Assembly (NCBI GenBank): GCA_949291555.1
Contig: CASEWE010000009.1
Location: 32,620 to 96,619 of the forward strand
Source of the DNA: an uncultured Bacteroidales bacterium
GTDB taxonomy: Bacteria > Bacteroidota > Bacteroidia > Bacteroidales > P3
DNA length: 64,000 bases
Reading direction: 5' to 3'
Made by a program: the position numbers and the translations under genes. This document shows, piece by piece, positions 25,454 to 34,011 of the stretch (position 1 is the first letter of the stretch; each line of letters begins with the position of its first letter). The notes under the pieces are model-generated. The model saw only the letters and a list, made by a program, of their open reading frames with translations, searched no databases and had not been told where the DNA came from.

Positions 25454-26668
25454 TCATGGCAGCATGAGGCTTTTGGCGTTCCGGGATATTTTTTCCCGGC
25501 AGAAACGCCGGGCCGAGTCATCGCTTTCATCCAGGGCGTCGAGGCCGGGCTGTTGCAGGAAAGGGACTTTTTCCATCGCTTCCCCGATCAGGTCGGCGAT
25601 GGCCAGGAACGGGATTTCTTCCCGGAGGAAGGCTTCCACGGCCGTCTCGTTGGCGGCATTCAGGATGCAAGGCAGGTTCCCTCCCTTTCCGATTGCGCGG
25701 TAGGCCAGGTCCAGGCAAGGGAAAGTTTCCCGATCCGGCTTTTCGAAATGCAGGGCGGAAACTTGCAGGAGGTCGAGCCTTTCCACGTTCAGCGGCAGGC
25801 GTTCGGGGAAGCCGAGCGCGTACTGGATGGGCAGCCTCATGTCGGGAATGCCCAATTGGGCTTTTACCGACCCGTCGCGGAAAGAGACCAAGGAATGCAC
25901 GATGCTTTCGGGGTGGATCACCACTTCGATGTCGCCGGCCGGGACGCCGAAGAGCCAATGGGCCTCGATCATTTCCAGTCCCTTGTTCATCAGCGTGGCC
26001 GAGTCGATCGAGATTTTCCGCCCCATGTTCCAAGTGGGGTGCCGCAGGGCTTCTTCCGGCTTGACGCTGGATAGTTCCGCCCGTTTTTTGCCCCGGAAAG
26101 GGCCGCCTGATCCGGTCAGGAAGATTTTTTCGATCGGATTTCCCGCTTCCCCGGCCAGGCATTGGAAGATGGCCGAGTGCTCCGAGTCGACAGGGTTGAT
26201 GCGCACGCGCTTTTCCATGGCGGCCTTGCAGACCAAGGCTCCTGCGGAGACAAGCGTTTCCTTGTTGGCCAAAGAGATCTCCTTGCCGGCTTCGATCGCT
26301 TTCAGGGTAGGTTTCAGCCCGGCCGACCCCATGATGGCTGCCACGACCGTGTCTACCGTTTCGCAGCAAGCGGCATCGGCTATCGAGCCGGGTCCGGCAA
26401 AAACCTTGATGCCGCTGTTCCAGAGGGCCTGGTCGACTTCCCGGTAAAGCTCCTCGTTTCCGATGACGACCATGTTCGGCTTGAATTCCAAGGCTTGTTC
26501 GATAAGTTTTTCCGCTTGGTTCCAAGCCGTGAGCACCTCGATGGAGAATTTGTCGGGATGCTGCCGGGCGACATCCAAGGTTTGTGTCCCGATGGAGCCG
26601 GTGGAACCCAGGACGGCCAGTCTTTTTTGCGGCGAGGGTTGCGTGAAAGGGGGCAAGGTCATGGGCAT
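25454..26668 (-). CDS. dxr: 1-deoxy-D-xylulose-5-phosphate reductoisomerase
   Basis: 404 aa from ATG 26668 (MPMTLPPFTQPSPQKRLAVL); ATG 26662 is two codons later. It is an NADPH-dependent MEP-pathway enzyme for isoprenoid precursors. Seen are the nucleotide-binding GSTGSIGTQTLDVARQ, AAIMGSAGLKPTLKAIEAGK, SLANKETLVSAG, the metal-binding NPVDSEHSAIFQCL, the flexible loop region LTGSGGPFRG, and HPTWNMGRKISIDSATLMNK. The frame stays open far upstream to 26929, but that part is low-complexity and overlaps the M23-like gene. Confidence 0.96.
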   Translation of the reverse strand: MPMTLPPFTQPSPQKRLAVLGSTGSIGTQTLDVARQHPDKFSIEVLTAWNQAEKLIEQALEFKPNMVVIGNEELYREVDQALWNSGIKVFAGPGSIADAACCETVDTVVAAIMGSAGLKPTLKAIEAGKEISLANKETLVSAGALVCKAAMEKRVRINPVDSEHSAIFQCLAGEAGNPIEKIFLTGSGGPFRGKKRAELSSVKPEEALRHPTWNMGRKISIDSATLMNKGLEMIEAHWLFGVPAGDIEVVIHPESIVHSLVSFRDGSVKAQLGIPDMRLPIQYALGFPERLPLNVERLDLLQVSALHFEKPDRETFPCLDLAYRAIGKGGNLPCILNAANETAVEAFLREEIPFLAIADLIGEAMEKVPFLQQPGLDALDESDDSARRFCREKISRNAKSLMLP

Positions 26669-26831
26669 TTGTTTTAGGGGTCGTTGGCCGGCAGGGTAGC
26701 GGTTGCCGATGGCAAGGGGCATCCTGCCGGTCGGGATGCTTTGTGCTGTTTGAGGGCGGATTCGGCGGAGCGGCTTTTGCGAGGCGGGGATGGCGGGGCT
26801 GGAAAGCGCCGCAAGCGCTGCCCGGGCAAAA

Positions 26832-27713
26832 TCACAAGGCCAGGTATTCCTCCGGATCCACGGGGGTTCCGTTGTACCAGAATTCGAAGTGCAGGTTGTA
26901 GACGTTGTGTTCGGTGGAACGTCCGGCAATGCCTATCGCCTCCCCGGCTTTGACAAAATCGCCCGCATGCTTGAAAAGGGTCGATGCGGAACAATAGAGC
27001 GAAATCAGGTTGTTTTCGTGATCCAGCACGAGGATGTGGCCCCATTCGGGAGACCAGGAGGTGAAGATTACATCCCCGTCCAGCACGGCTTTTATCACGG
27101 CGTTGTCCTCGGATTCTATGTCTATGCCGAAGTGCTTTTCCTGGTAGTTGAACTTCTTGATGATGTTGCCTTCCACGGGCGTGTAGAACACGATGTTGTC
27201 GGAAAAGCTGTTGTTGGCAGGATCGTGGCCGCTGAGAAGGGTGACCGGATTGTCTACGATGTACTTGTCGGCATTTTCGATTTCCTTCCGCAGGAGGGAG
27301 TCTTCCAAGGCGATCCGGTAAGGGATGTTCTGGTAATTGCGGAGGGAATCCCGGATGATTTCGCTTTCTTCCATGGGGATTTCGCCGCTAAGGGTATGCG
27401 TGAGCACTTTCAGCATGGCGTTTTGGGCTTCCATGCGCATTTGCAGGGAATCGAGCCGCATCCTGTCCCGCAGGCTTTGCTCCACCAGTTCCTTCTTGAT
27501 ATAGCCGGGAACCAGTTGCCGGACGGGCGTGAAAATCACGATGGCCAGCGTGACGGCCACGACCGAGATGCTTCCCACGGCGATGATGGTCCATACGTTG
27601 AGGGTGGAAAGCCGGAAGGAGAGTTTCTCGTGGAAACTTTCGTCCGTTACCGAGAAACGGTATTTGTGGCGCACATTGGTAAAGGCTTTGCGCCAGAACT
27701 TTCGTAGGTTCAT
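26832..27713 (-). CDS. M23/LytM-domain envelope protein, probably non-catalytic
   Basis: 293 aa. N-terminal cytoplasmic segment, one transmembrane helix (about 41-61: WTIIAVGSISVVAVTLAIVI), a helical region with coiled-coil character (70-150), then a LytM/M23 fold (about 175-285). Zn-ligand residues His194 and Asp198 (KHFGIDIES) and His275 remain, but the HxH motif is NxH (YNLHFEF), losing the His that acts as general base in LytM. It is thus probably an inactive scaffold or regulator of other amidases, similar in principle to EnvC-type LytM proteins. First gene of the operon with dxr and rseP. Confidence 0.85.
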   Translation of the reverse strand: MNLRKFWRKAFTNVRHKYRFSVTDESFHEKLSFRLSTLNVWTIIAVGSISVVAVTLAIVIFTPVRQLVPGYIKKELVEQSLRDRMRLDSLQMRMEAQNAMLKVLTHTLSGEIPMEESEIIRDSLRNYQNIPYRIALEDSLLRKEIENADKYIVDNPVTLLSGHDPANNSFSDNIVFYTPVEGNIIKKFNYQEKHFGIDIESEDNAVIKAVLDGDVIFTSWSPEWGHILVLDHENNLISLYCSASTLFKHAGDFVKAGEAIGIAGRSTEHNVYNLHFEFWYNGTPVDPEEYLAL

Positions 27714-27843
27714 CTGTTCAATGCTCTTCCGTTATGCAATCCGTTGTTCCCGAGGCGGGGAAGCCGCGGGGAAGCCGGCAGGAGGGAAAGGCTTGCCGCT
27801 TCGGGGGCGGATGGCCCGGCCCGGTGCCGCGCCGGGACGCCTG

Positions 27844-27851
27844 CAAAAATA
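27844..27851 (-). promoter_or_regulatory. -7 box of the M23-like/dxr/rseP operon
   Basis: Minus-strand TATTTTTG, perfect TAnnTTTG, 131 nt before the M23-like start. No -33 TTG at the right distance. Confidence 0.45.
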
Positions 27852-27960
27852 CGCATAAGTACGATAGTTTGCCGTCCCCGCGCATGGAAACCGGCAAAGG
27901 CGTTCCCGGCCGGTTCTTCTTGGGACTCTTCCTGCCGCCCGAGCGGGCAGCGCGGGCGGC

Positions 27961-28004
27961 AGGAAACATGCAGGAAACATGCAGGAAACATGCAGGAAAC
28001 ATGC
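27961..28004 (+). repeat. Four perfect 11-bp tandem repeats
   Basis: AGGAAACATGC repeated exactly four times in the 448-bp divergent region between the M23-like gene and lysS. The 11-bp period is close to one DNA helical turn. Apart from this and the promoter-like elements, no gene was seen between 27714 and 28161. Confidence 0.9.
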
Positions 28005-28161
28005 GGGGGGAAAATAGCCGGGGAAGATAGCAGGATAAAATGGCGGGCAGGTCCGAAACAAGGCAAAAAAAATAGTAACTTCGCGCTTTATACCACGGGG
28101 TGGTGCTTGCCCCTGCAGGCCTGCACGGGTTTAAACAGGTTCGAACAAAAACGCATTCGTG

Positions 28162-29877
28162 ATGGAATTGACAGACCAGGAGATTTTCCGCCGCAAGGCG
28201 AAGGAAGAATTGGAAGCGATGGGAATCAATCCTTATCCGGCTCCGACCTTCGATGTGAACGTGACCGCGGCCGAAATTGCCGAAAAATTCCCGCAAGACA
28301 ACACCTTGTTCCAAGACGTGCGCATTGCAGGCCGTGTCATGAGCCGCAGGGTCATGGGGGCCGCTTCTTTCGCGGAACTGCAGGACGAGACCGGACGGAT
28401 TCAATTGTACATCAAGCGCGATGAGATTTGTCCCGGCGAGGACAAGGCCTTGTACAATACTGTTTTCAAGAAACTTACCGACATTGGCGACATTATCGGG
28501 GTGGCCGGGCATGTGTTCGTTACCCAGATGGGCGAAATCAGCATCCACGTGAAGGAATTTTCCATCCTGAGCAAGTCCCTCCGCCCGCTTCCGGTAGTGA
28601 AGGAGAAGGATGGAAAGACCTACGATGCCTTTACCGATCCCGAACTCCGTTACCGCCAGCGTTATGTGGACTTGATTGTCAATCCCCAGGTGCGCGGCGT
28701 TTTCGTGCAAAGGACCCGTCTGGTCAATACCATGCGCGACTTTCTTGCCGGGAAAGGCTACCTGGAGGTGGAGACGCCCATCTTGCAGCCCTTGTACGGA
28801 GGAGCTGCCGCCCGTCCTTTCAAGACCCATCATAACGCGCTGGACACGACCCTTTACCTGCGCATAGCCAACGAGCTCTACCTCAAACGCCTTATCGTGG
28901 GCGGCTACAACGGGGTTTTCGAGTTTTCGAAAGATTTCCGCAACGAGGGCATGGACCGGTTCCACAATCCCGAATTCACCCAGATGGAACTTTACGTGGC
29001 CTACAAGGATTACGAATGGATGATGGAGCTGGTGGAAGAGATGGTGGAAAAGGTGGCATTGGCCTTGCACGGCACCACCAAAGTGAAGGTGGGGGAACAT
29101 GAAATCGACTTCAAGCGGCCTTGGAAGCGGTTCACCATGTTCGAAGCCATCGAGCATTTCACAGGCATCGATGTTTCGGCAATGGACGAGGCCGGTTTGC
29201 GGCAGACGGCCGCGAAATTGGGCGTTCCCATCGATGATACCATGGGGAAAGGGAAGCTCATCGATGAGATTTTCGGCGAAACCTGCGAATCGAAGCTGAT
29301 CCAGCCTACTTTCATTTACGATTATCCCATCGAGATGTCGCCCTTGACCAAGAAGCACCGGAGCAAGCCGGGCCTGACCGAAAGGTTCGAGGCGATCTGC
29401 AACGGCAAGGAATTGTGCAACGCCTATTCGGAATTGAACGATCCGATCGATCAGCGCGAACGCTTCCAGGCCCAGCTGGAACTTGGCAAACGGGGAGACG
29501 AGGAAAGCATGGTGCTCGATGAAGACTTTCTGCGGGCATTGGAATTCGGCATGCCGCCCACTGCCGGGCTTGGTATCGGCATAGACCGTTTGAGCATGAT
29601 CATGACCGATTCGAACTCCATACAGGACGTGCTTTTCTTTCCGCAGATGAAGCCCGAGAAAAGGGTTGAAACGGCCAGCGATGCCGACTTTGCATCCAAA
29701 GGCGTTCCTGCCGGATGGATACCGCTCCTCCGCAAGGCCGGCATACAGACGCTTGGACAGCTGGAACAGGCCGATGCCAAGCGGATTGTGAACGAGCTCA
29801 ACGGCTTGCGCAAAAAGAACAAATTGGATATTCCCGCCTTGCAAGTGGAAGAAATCGAGGCTTGGATCCGGGCATAG
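28162..29877 (+). CDS. lysS: Lysyl-tRNA synthetase (class II)
   Basis: 571 aa from ATG 28162; a GTG one codon earlier is possible. It charges tRNA-Lys. The anticodon-binding OB-fold is at about 55-165. Class II motif 2 is [20 protein letters not shown], and motif 3 has [31 protein letters not shown] and [16 protein letters not shown] are typical for LysS. The last 65 residues ([20 protein letters not shown] onward) form a helical HhH-like extension, as in other Bacteroidota LysS. It is transcribed away from the M23-like operon and followed by a terminator. Confidence 0.97.
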   Translation: MELTDQEIFRRKAKEELEAMGINPYPAPTFDVNVTAAEIAEKFPQDNTLFQDVRIAGRVMSRRVMGAASFAELQDETGRIQLYIKRDEICPGEDKALYNTVFKKLTDIGDIIGVAGHVFVTQMGEISIHVKEFSILSKSLRPLPVVKEKDGKTYDAFTDPELRYRQRYVDLIVNPQVRGVFVQRTRLVNTMRDFLAGKGYLEVETPILQPLYGGAAARPFKTHHNALDTTLYLRIANELYLKRLIVGGYNGVFEFSKDFRNEGMDRFHNPEFTQMELYVAYKDYEWMMELVEEMVEKVALALHGTTKVKVGEHEIDFKRPWKRFTMFEAIEHFTGIDVSAMDEAGLRQTAAKLGVPIDDTMGKGKLIDEIFGETCESKLIQPTFIYDYPIEMSPLTKKHRSKPGLTERFEAICNGKELCNAYSELNDPIDQRERFQAQLELGKRGDEESMVLDEDFLRALEFGMPPTAGLGIGIDRLSMIMTDSNSIQDVLFFPQMKPEKRVETASDADFASKGVPAGWIPLLRKAGIQTLGQLEQADAKRIVNELNGLRKKNKLDIPALQVEEIEAWIRA

Positions 29878-29892
29878 TCCCTGGCAGGCGGA

Positions 29893-29932
29893 GGCCCCGG
29901 CCGCGTGTCCAAGCCGCGGCCGGGCCTTTTTT
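29893..29932 (+). terminator. Terminator after lysS
   Basis: GC-rich stem GGCCCCGGCCGCG / CGCGGCCGGGCC followed by six T residues, between lysS and the LutA-like gene. Confidence 0.8.
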
Positions 29933-29942
29933 CAACAGGCAG

Positions 29943-30671
29943 ATGGAAACAAAGAAAGTGGAACTTTTCGTTCCCTGCTGCGTGGATCGGCTTTATCCTC
30001 AAACAGCGTTCAGCACCATCAAGGTCCTGGAGCATTTGGGGGTGGAAGTGCATTACGACCCGGGACGAGGGTGTTGCGGGCAAACCGCTTTCAAGAACGG
30101 GTATTGGGACGATGCCAAGGAGATAGGCGAGAAGTTCATCCGGGACTTCGGCACGGGCTTGCCGGTGGTCTGCCCTTCGGCTTCCTGCGTGGGATACGTG
30201 AAGAACCATTACTGGAAATTGTTCTACAACACGGGCCTCCACCTTGAGTACCGCAAGCTGCGGGAAAATATCTACGAGCTTACCGATTTCATCGTGAACG
30301 TGCTCCGGAAGGTGAAAGTGGGCGGGAAATTCCCGCATAAGGTAACCTACCATAGCTCCTGTTCGGCCTTGCGCGAATACGGGCTTGTGGAAGAGCCGTT
30401 GCTGCTGCTCCAGAACGTGGAAGGACTGGAACTGGTTCCCATGCAGAAAGCAGACCAGTGCTGCGGTTTCGGCGGCGCTTTCAGTTTCGGGTTCGAACCG
30501 GTTTCGGTAGCCATGACCAGGCAGAAGGTAGCCAACGCCCTGGCCACCGAGGCGGAATACATCGTCTCGACCGACTGTTCCTGCCTGGCGAATATGGAAG
30601 CCTATATCAAGAAGCAGAAGTCGGGCATCGGCTGCCTGCATATTGCCGATGTGCTGGCCTCGGGCTTGTAG
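29943..30671 (+). CDS. LutA/YkgE-family (Fe-S)-binding CCG-domain protein
   Basis: 242 aa from ATG 29943. It carries two CCG (cysteine-rich) domains: the first ends RGCCGQTAFKNGYW, with CCVDRLYP near the N-terminus; the second has CSALREYG and QCCGFGGAFSFGF. Such domains bind [4Fe-4S] clusters in lactate/glycolate oxidation (LutA, GlcF) and heterodisulfide reductase. The partners LutB and LutC are not next to it. It follows the lysS terminator and precedes the PurF-family gene by 30 bp. It may be part of a lactate oxidation system encoded elsewhere. Confidence 0.87.
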   Translation: METKKVELFVPCCVDRLYPQTAFSTIKVLEHLGVEVHYDPGRGCCGQTAFKNGYWDDAKEIGEKFIRDFGTGLPVVCPSASCVGYVKNHYWKLFYNTGLHLEYRKLRENIYELTDFIVNVLRKVKVGGKFPHKVTYHSSCSALREYGLVEEPLLLLQNVEGLELVPMQKADQCCGFGGAFSFGFEPVSVAMTRQKVANALATEAEYIVSTDCSCLANMEAYIKKQKSGIGCLHIADVLASGL

Positions 30672-30701
30672 GCGGGAAAAGGCTTGAGTAAAAAGAGAAG
30701 A

Positions 30702-32606
30702 ATGAGCGACGCGATCAAACACGAATGCGGCATAGCCCTGCTCCGGCTCCGCAAGCCGATAAGTTATTATCGGGAAAAATACGGGGAAAGCCTCTACGGC
30801 TTGGGCAAGATGTACGTATTGATGGAAAAGCAGCACAACCGGGGCCAAGACGGGGCCGGCATGGTCAACATCAAGTTCGGGATGCCTCCCGGAACCGCCT
30901 ACACCGATGTGGTGCGCTCCAATACCGCCACCCCGATCAAGGACATTTTCCAGCGGACGTATTCGCGCATTGAAGAAATTCTCAAGGAAAATCCGGGAAA
31001 AATCTCCGATATGGAGTGGGTGAAGCATAACCTGCCTTTCAGCGGCGAGCTTTTCCTCGGGCATCTCCGGTACGGCACCTTCGGGAAAAACGATATCCGG
31101 AACATCCATCCCTTTATCCGGGAGAGCAACTGGAAGACCCGGAATATCGTCATTGCCGGGAATTTCAACCTGACCAATATCGGGGAATTGTTCGAAGACC
31201 TGGTGCAATGCGGGCAGCATCCGCTCCAGATGGGCGATACCATCACGGTCCTGGAAAAACTGGCCAAATTCCTCGACCACGAGAACCAGCGTCTTTACGA
31301 TGAATACAAGGCCAAAGGCTTGAGCAAGGTGGAAATTTCGGCCATCATGCCCGATGCCTTGGACTTGAAGAAGATTGTCAAGCGGGTAGCCGAAGACTGG
31401 GACGGGGGCTTCGTGTTCGGGGGATTGGCGGGCTATGGCGATGCTTTCGTCATCCGCGACCGCAAGGGAATCCGCCCGGCCTATTACTATTGCGATGAGG
31501 AAATCCTGGTGGTGGCTTCCGAACGCCCGGCCATCCAGACGGTTTTCAATGTGCCGTTCGCAAAAGTGAAGGAACTTCCGGCCGGCCATATCCTTCTTTC
31601 CCGTCATGGCGGGGAGGTGGAGGTGTCGCCTTGCCTGGAACCCGACGGCCCGGCCGCGCCGTGTTCGTTCGAGCATATTTATTTTTCCCGGGGAACCGAT
31701 GCCGAGATTTACAAGGAGCGGAAAGCCTTGGGGGCTTTGCTGGTTCCCGACATTCTGGAAGCCATCGGGCACGATTTGGCCAATACGGTGTTCACTTCCA
31801 TTCCCAACACGGCCCAAGTGGCTTATACGGGGATGCGCGATGCCGTTTATGCTTATTGCGAGGAAAAGAAGGCGGAACAAGTCATGGCCTTGGGGCCGGG
31901 GGCCGGATTGGAAGACGTGAAGAAAATCCTGGCCTTCATGCCCCGGATGGAGCAGATCGTGGTGAAAGACGCCAAAATGCGCACGTTCATTACCGATGAC
32001 GACCAGCGCAACGATTTGGTCAGCCATGTTTACGATGTCACTTACGGGCAAGTGCGCGATCGAACCGACAACCTGGTTGCCATAGACGATTCCATTGTGC
32101 GGGGAACGACATTGAAGCAGAGTATCCTGCGTATACTCGACCGGCTTGCTCCGAAGAAAATCGTGATTGTTTCGTCCGCGCCCCAGGTGCGTTATCCCGA
32201 TTGTTACGGAATCGACATGGCCAAGATGGGCGATTTCATCGCTTTCCAGGCTGCCATGGCCCTGTTGCGGGAAAACGGCATGGAAGAAATCATAACCCGG
32301 ACCTACCGGCGCTGCCAGGAGGAATTGGCCCGCGGCGGGAAAGCGCTCGACAATCCGGTGCGCGAAATCTACGCGCCTTTTACCGGGAAGCAGATTTCCG
32401 CTAAAATCGCCGCCCTGCTTAAAACGCCGTCCATCAGGGCCGAGGTGGAAGTGATATTCCAGAGCATTGAAAACCTGCACAAGGCTTGCCCGGTTTCGAG
32501 CGGGGACTGGTACTTTACCGGGCGTTACCCCACTGCGGGCGGCAACCGGGTGGTTTGCCAGGCATTTGTGAATTACATGGAAAACAGAAACACGAGAGCA
32601 TATTGA
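30702..32606 (+). CDS. purF: Amidophosphoribosyltransferase-family protein (class II glutamine amidotransferase + PRTase), long Bacteroidota form
   Basis: 634 aa from ATG 30702 (MSDAIKHECGIALLRLRKP); a TTG at 30684 could extend it. The N-terminal Cys (KHECGIAL, exposed after processing) is the glutaminase nucleophile. RYGTFGKNDIRNIHPFI and GNFNLTNIGELFEDL are glutaminase landmarks. The C-terminal phosphoribosyltransferase has LVAIDDSIVRGTTLKQSI, the PRPP loop. It is longer than classical PurF (about 500 aa) with an insert around residues 140-220, as in Bacteroidota paralogues. The first step of purine synthesis is the likely role, but this long form may have diverged. Preceding bases are A/G-rich (AAAAGAGAAGA). 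rfbB follows after 1 nt. Confidence 0.85.
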   Translation: MSDAIKHECGIALLRLRKPISYYREKYGESLYGLGKMYVLMEKQHNRGQDGAGMVNIKFGMPPGTAYTDVVRSNTATPIKDIFQRTYSRIEEILKENPGKISDMEWVKHNLPFSGELFLGHLRYGTFGKNDIRNIHPFIRESNWKTRNIVIAGNFNLTNIGELFEDLVQCGQHPLQMGDTITVLEKLAKFLDHENQRLYDEYKAKGLSKVEISAIMPDALDLKKIVKRVAEDWDGGFVFGGLAGYGDAFVIRDRKGIRPAYYYCDEEILVVASERPAIQTVFNVPFAKVKELPAGHILLSRHGGEVEVSPCLEPDGPAAPCSFEHIYFSRGTDAEIYKERKALGALLVPDILEAIGHDLANTVFTSIPNTAQVAYTGMRDAVYAYCEEKKAEQVMALGPGAGLEDVKKILAFMPRMEQIVVKDAKMRTFITDDDQRNDLVSHVYDVTYGQVRDRTDNLVAIDDSIVRGTTLKQSILRILDRLAPKKIVIVSSAPQVRYPDCYGIDMAKMGDFIAFQAAMALLRENGMEEIITRTYRRCQEELARGGKALDNPVREIYAPFTGKQISAKIAALLKTPSIRAEVEVIFQSIENLHKACPVSSGDWYFTGRYPTAGGNRVVCQAFVNYMENRNTRAY

Positions 32607-32607
32607 A

Positions 32608-33663
32608 ATGAAAACAATCTTGATTACCGGAGGAGCCGGCTTCATCGGATCGCATTTGGTTCGGCATTGGGTGGAAAAATACCCGGACACGCAGGTGGTC
32701 AACCTCGACAAGCTGACCTATGCAGGGAATTTGGAAAACCTGAAAGACATTGAATCGCGCCCTAATTATACTTTCGAGAAAGGGGATATTGTCGATGCGG
32801 ACCATGTGAAAGCCTTGTTCGGGAAGTACCGCTTCGATGCGGTCATCCATCTGGCGGCCGAATCGCATGTGGATCGTTCCATTGCCAATCCGATGGATTT
32901 CATCATGACCAATATCGTCGGGACGGTCACTTTGCTCAATGCGGCCCGCGCCCAATGGGGCAACGACTTGGAGGGGAAGCTTTTCTATCACGTGAGCACC
33001 GATGAGGTTTACGGATCCTTGGGCGAAGAGGGCTTTTTTACCGAAACCACCCGCTATGATCCCCGTAGCCCTTATTCCGCTTCGAAAGCCAGTTCCGATC
33101 ATATCGTCAGGTCGTATTTCCATACCTACGGCTTGCCGGCGGTCATTTCCAACTGTTCGAACAATTACGGGGGATTCCAGTTTCCGGAAAAGCTTATACC
33201 GCTTGTAATCAATAATATAAAAAATAGAAAGCCGATTCCGGTTTACGGGAAAGGCTTGAATGTCCGCGATTGGTTGTTCGTGGGCGATCACGTTTCGGCC
33301 ATCGATCTGATTTTCCATAAAGGCAGGAAAGGGGAAACCTACAATGTGGGCGGTCATAACGAAAAGAGGAACATAGATTTGGTAAAGCTTCTTTGCCGCA
33401 TCGTGGATCGGAAGCTGGGCCGGGCGGAAGGCGAGTCGGAGAAACTGATAACCTATGTGCAGGACCGGGCCGGGCATGATCTGCGTTACGCCATCGATTC
33501 TTCCAAACTGAGCGGGGAATTGGGATGGAAGCCGTCGGTGACTTTCGAGCAGGGGATGGAGTTGACGGTGGATTGGTATTTGCAGCATGAGGAATGGCTC
33601 CGGAATGTCACTTCGGGAGAATACCAGAAGTATTACCAAGGGCAGTACGGCGGCCGCCGCTGA
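32608..33663 (+). CDS. rfbB: dTDP-glucose 4,6-dehydratase
   Basis: 351 aa. It makes dTDP-4-keto-6-deoxyglucose for rhamnose and related sugars. Motifs: ITGGAGFIGSHLVRHWV, catalytic VSTDEVYGSLGEEGFF (Thr-Asp-Glu), YSASKASSDHIVRSY (Tyr-x3-Lys), and RDWLFVGDHVSAID. The start is 1 nt after the PurF-family stop, so they are translationally coupled. The rfbA/C/D genes of the rhamnose route are not in the window. A strong terminator follows. Confidence 0.97.
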   Translation: MKTILITGGAGFIGSHLVRHWVEKYPDTQVVNLDKLTYAGNLENLKDIESRPNYTFEKGDIVDADHVKALFGKYRFDAVIHLAAESHVDRSIANPMDFIMTNIVGTVTLLNAARAQWGNDLEGKLFYHVSTDEVYGSLGEEGFFTETTRYDPRSPYSASKASSDHIVRSYFHTYGLPAVISNCSNNYGGFQFPEKLIPLVINNIKNRKPIPVYGKGLNVRDWLFVGDHVSAIDLIFHKGRKGETYNVGGHNEKRNIDLVKLLCRIVDRKLGRAEGESEKLITYVQDRAGHDLRYAIDSSKLSGELGWKPSVTFEQGMELTVDWYLQHEEWLRNVTSGEYQKYYQGQYGGRR

Positions 33664-33712
33664 TGGGATTCCGCCGGACAGAGGCGTGTTGCGGTGCGTT
33701 CGAGCCCGTATG

Positions 33713-33753
33713 GCGCGCCGAGGCTGCAAACAGCCTCGGCGCGCTTGTTTTTT
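33713..33753 (+). terminator. Strong terminator after rfbB
   Basis: Perfect 14-bp stem GCGCGCCGAGGCTG / CAGCCTCGGCGCGC with a CAAA loop and TTGTTTTTT tail. Confidence 0.9.
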
Positions 33754-33812
33754 AGTCGGCCGAGGCGGCTTGTTGCGGTTTGATTTTTTTATATTTGTTG
33801 ACGTTATGGACT

Positions 33813-33867
33813 TGCGCCTCGGCAGAACCAAAGCAAAGGCTTTGCTTCTGCGCTCGGCTTTCACTAT
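33813..33867 (+). repeat. 55-bp perfect direct repeat, copy 1
   Basis: Identical to 33895-33949 (82-bp period). It contains an inverted repeat around GCAAAGGCTTTGC and the TTG -33 element at 33842-33844, but its -7 position reads TATTTGTT and is broken. Confidence 0.95.
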
Positions 33868-33894
33868 TTGTTGGCGGTGCCAACCAATATAGGA

Positions 33895-33949
33895 TGCGCC
33901 TCGGCAGAACCAAAGCAAAGGCTTTGCTTCTGCGCTCGGCTTTCACTAT
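33895..33949 (+). repeat. 55-bp perfect direct repeat, copy 2
   Basis: Identical to copy 1. Because it is followed by ATTTG instead of TTG, it completes a consensus -7 box and gives a full promoter. Confidence 0.95.
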
Positions 33950-33954
33950 ATTTG
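33924..33954 (+). promoter_or_regulatory. Promoter of the alpha-glucan cluster
   Basis: TTG (33924-33926), 20 nt, TATATTTG (33947-33954): a perfect Bacteroidota promoter built mostly from repeat copy 2, 58 nt before the GH133 start. A further TATATTTG at 33790-33797 precedes copy 1. Confidence 0.8.
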
Positions 33955-34011
33955 TTACGATGCCCGGCAGGGGACGCCGGGGGGTGGTTTCTTTTCTATT
34001 AAATGCTTGTT

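Noticed and set aside
28130..28150. GGTTCGAAC, tRNA T-loop-like sequence before lysS
   Set aside because: No acceptor stem, D-arm or anticodon arm can be formed around it.
29451..32711. 1086-codon open frame on the minus strand
   Set aside because: Antisense to the well-supported PurF-family, LutA-like and lysS genes; composition follows the opposite strand.
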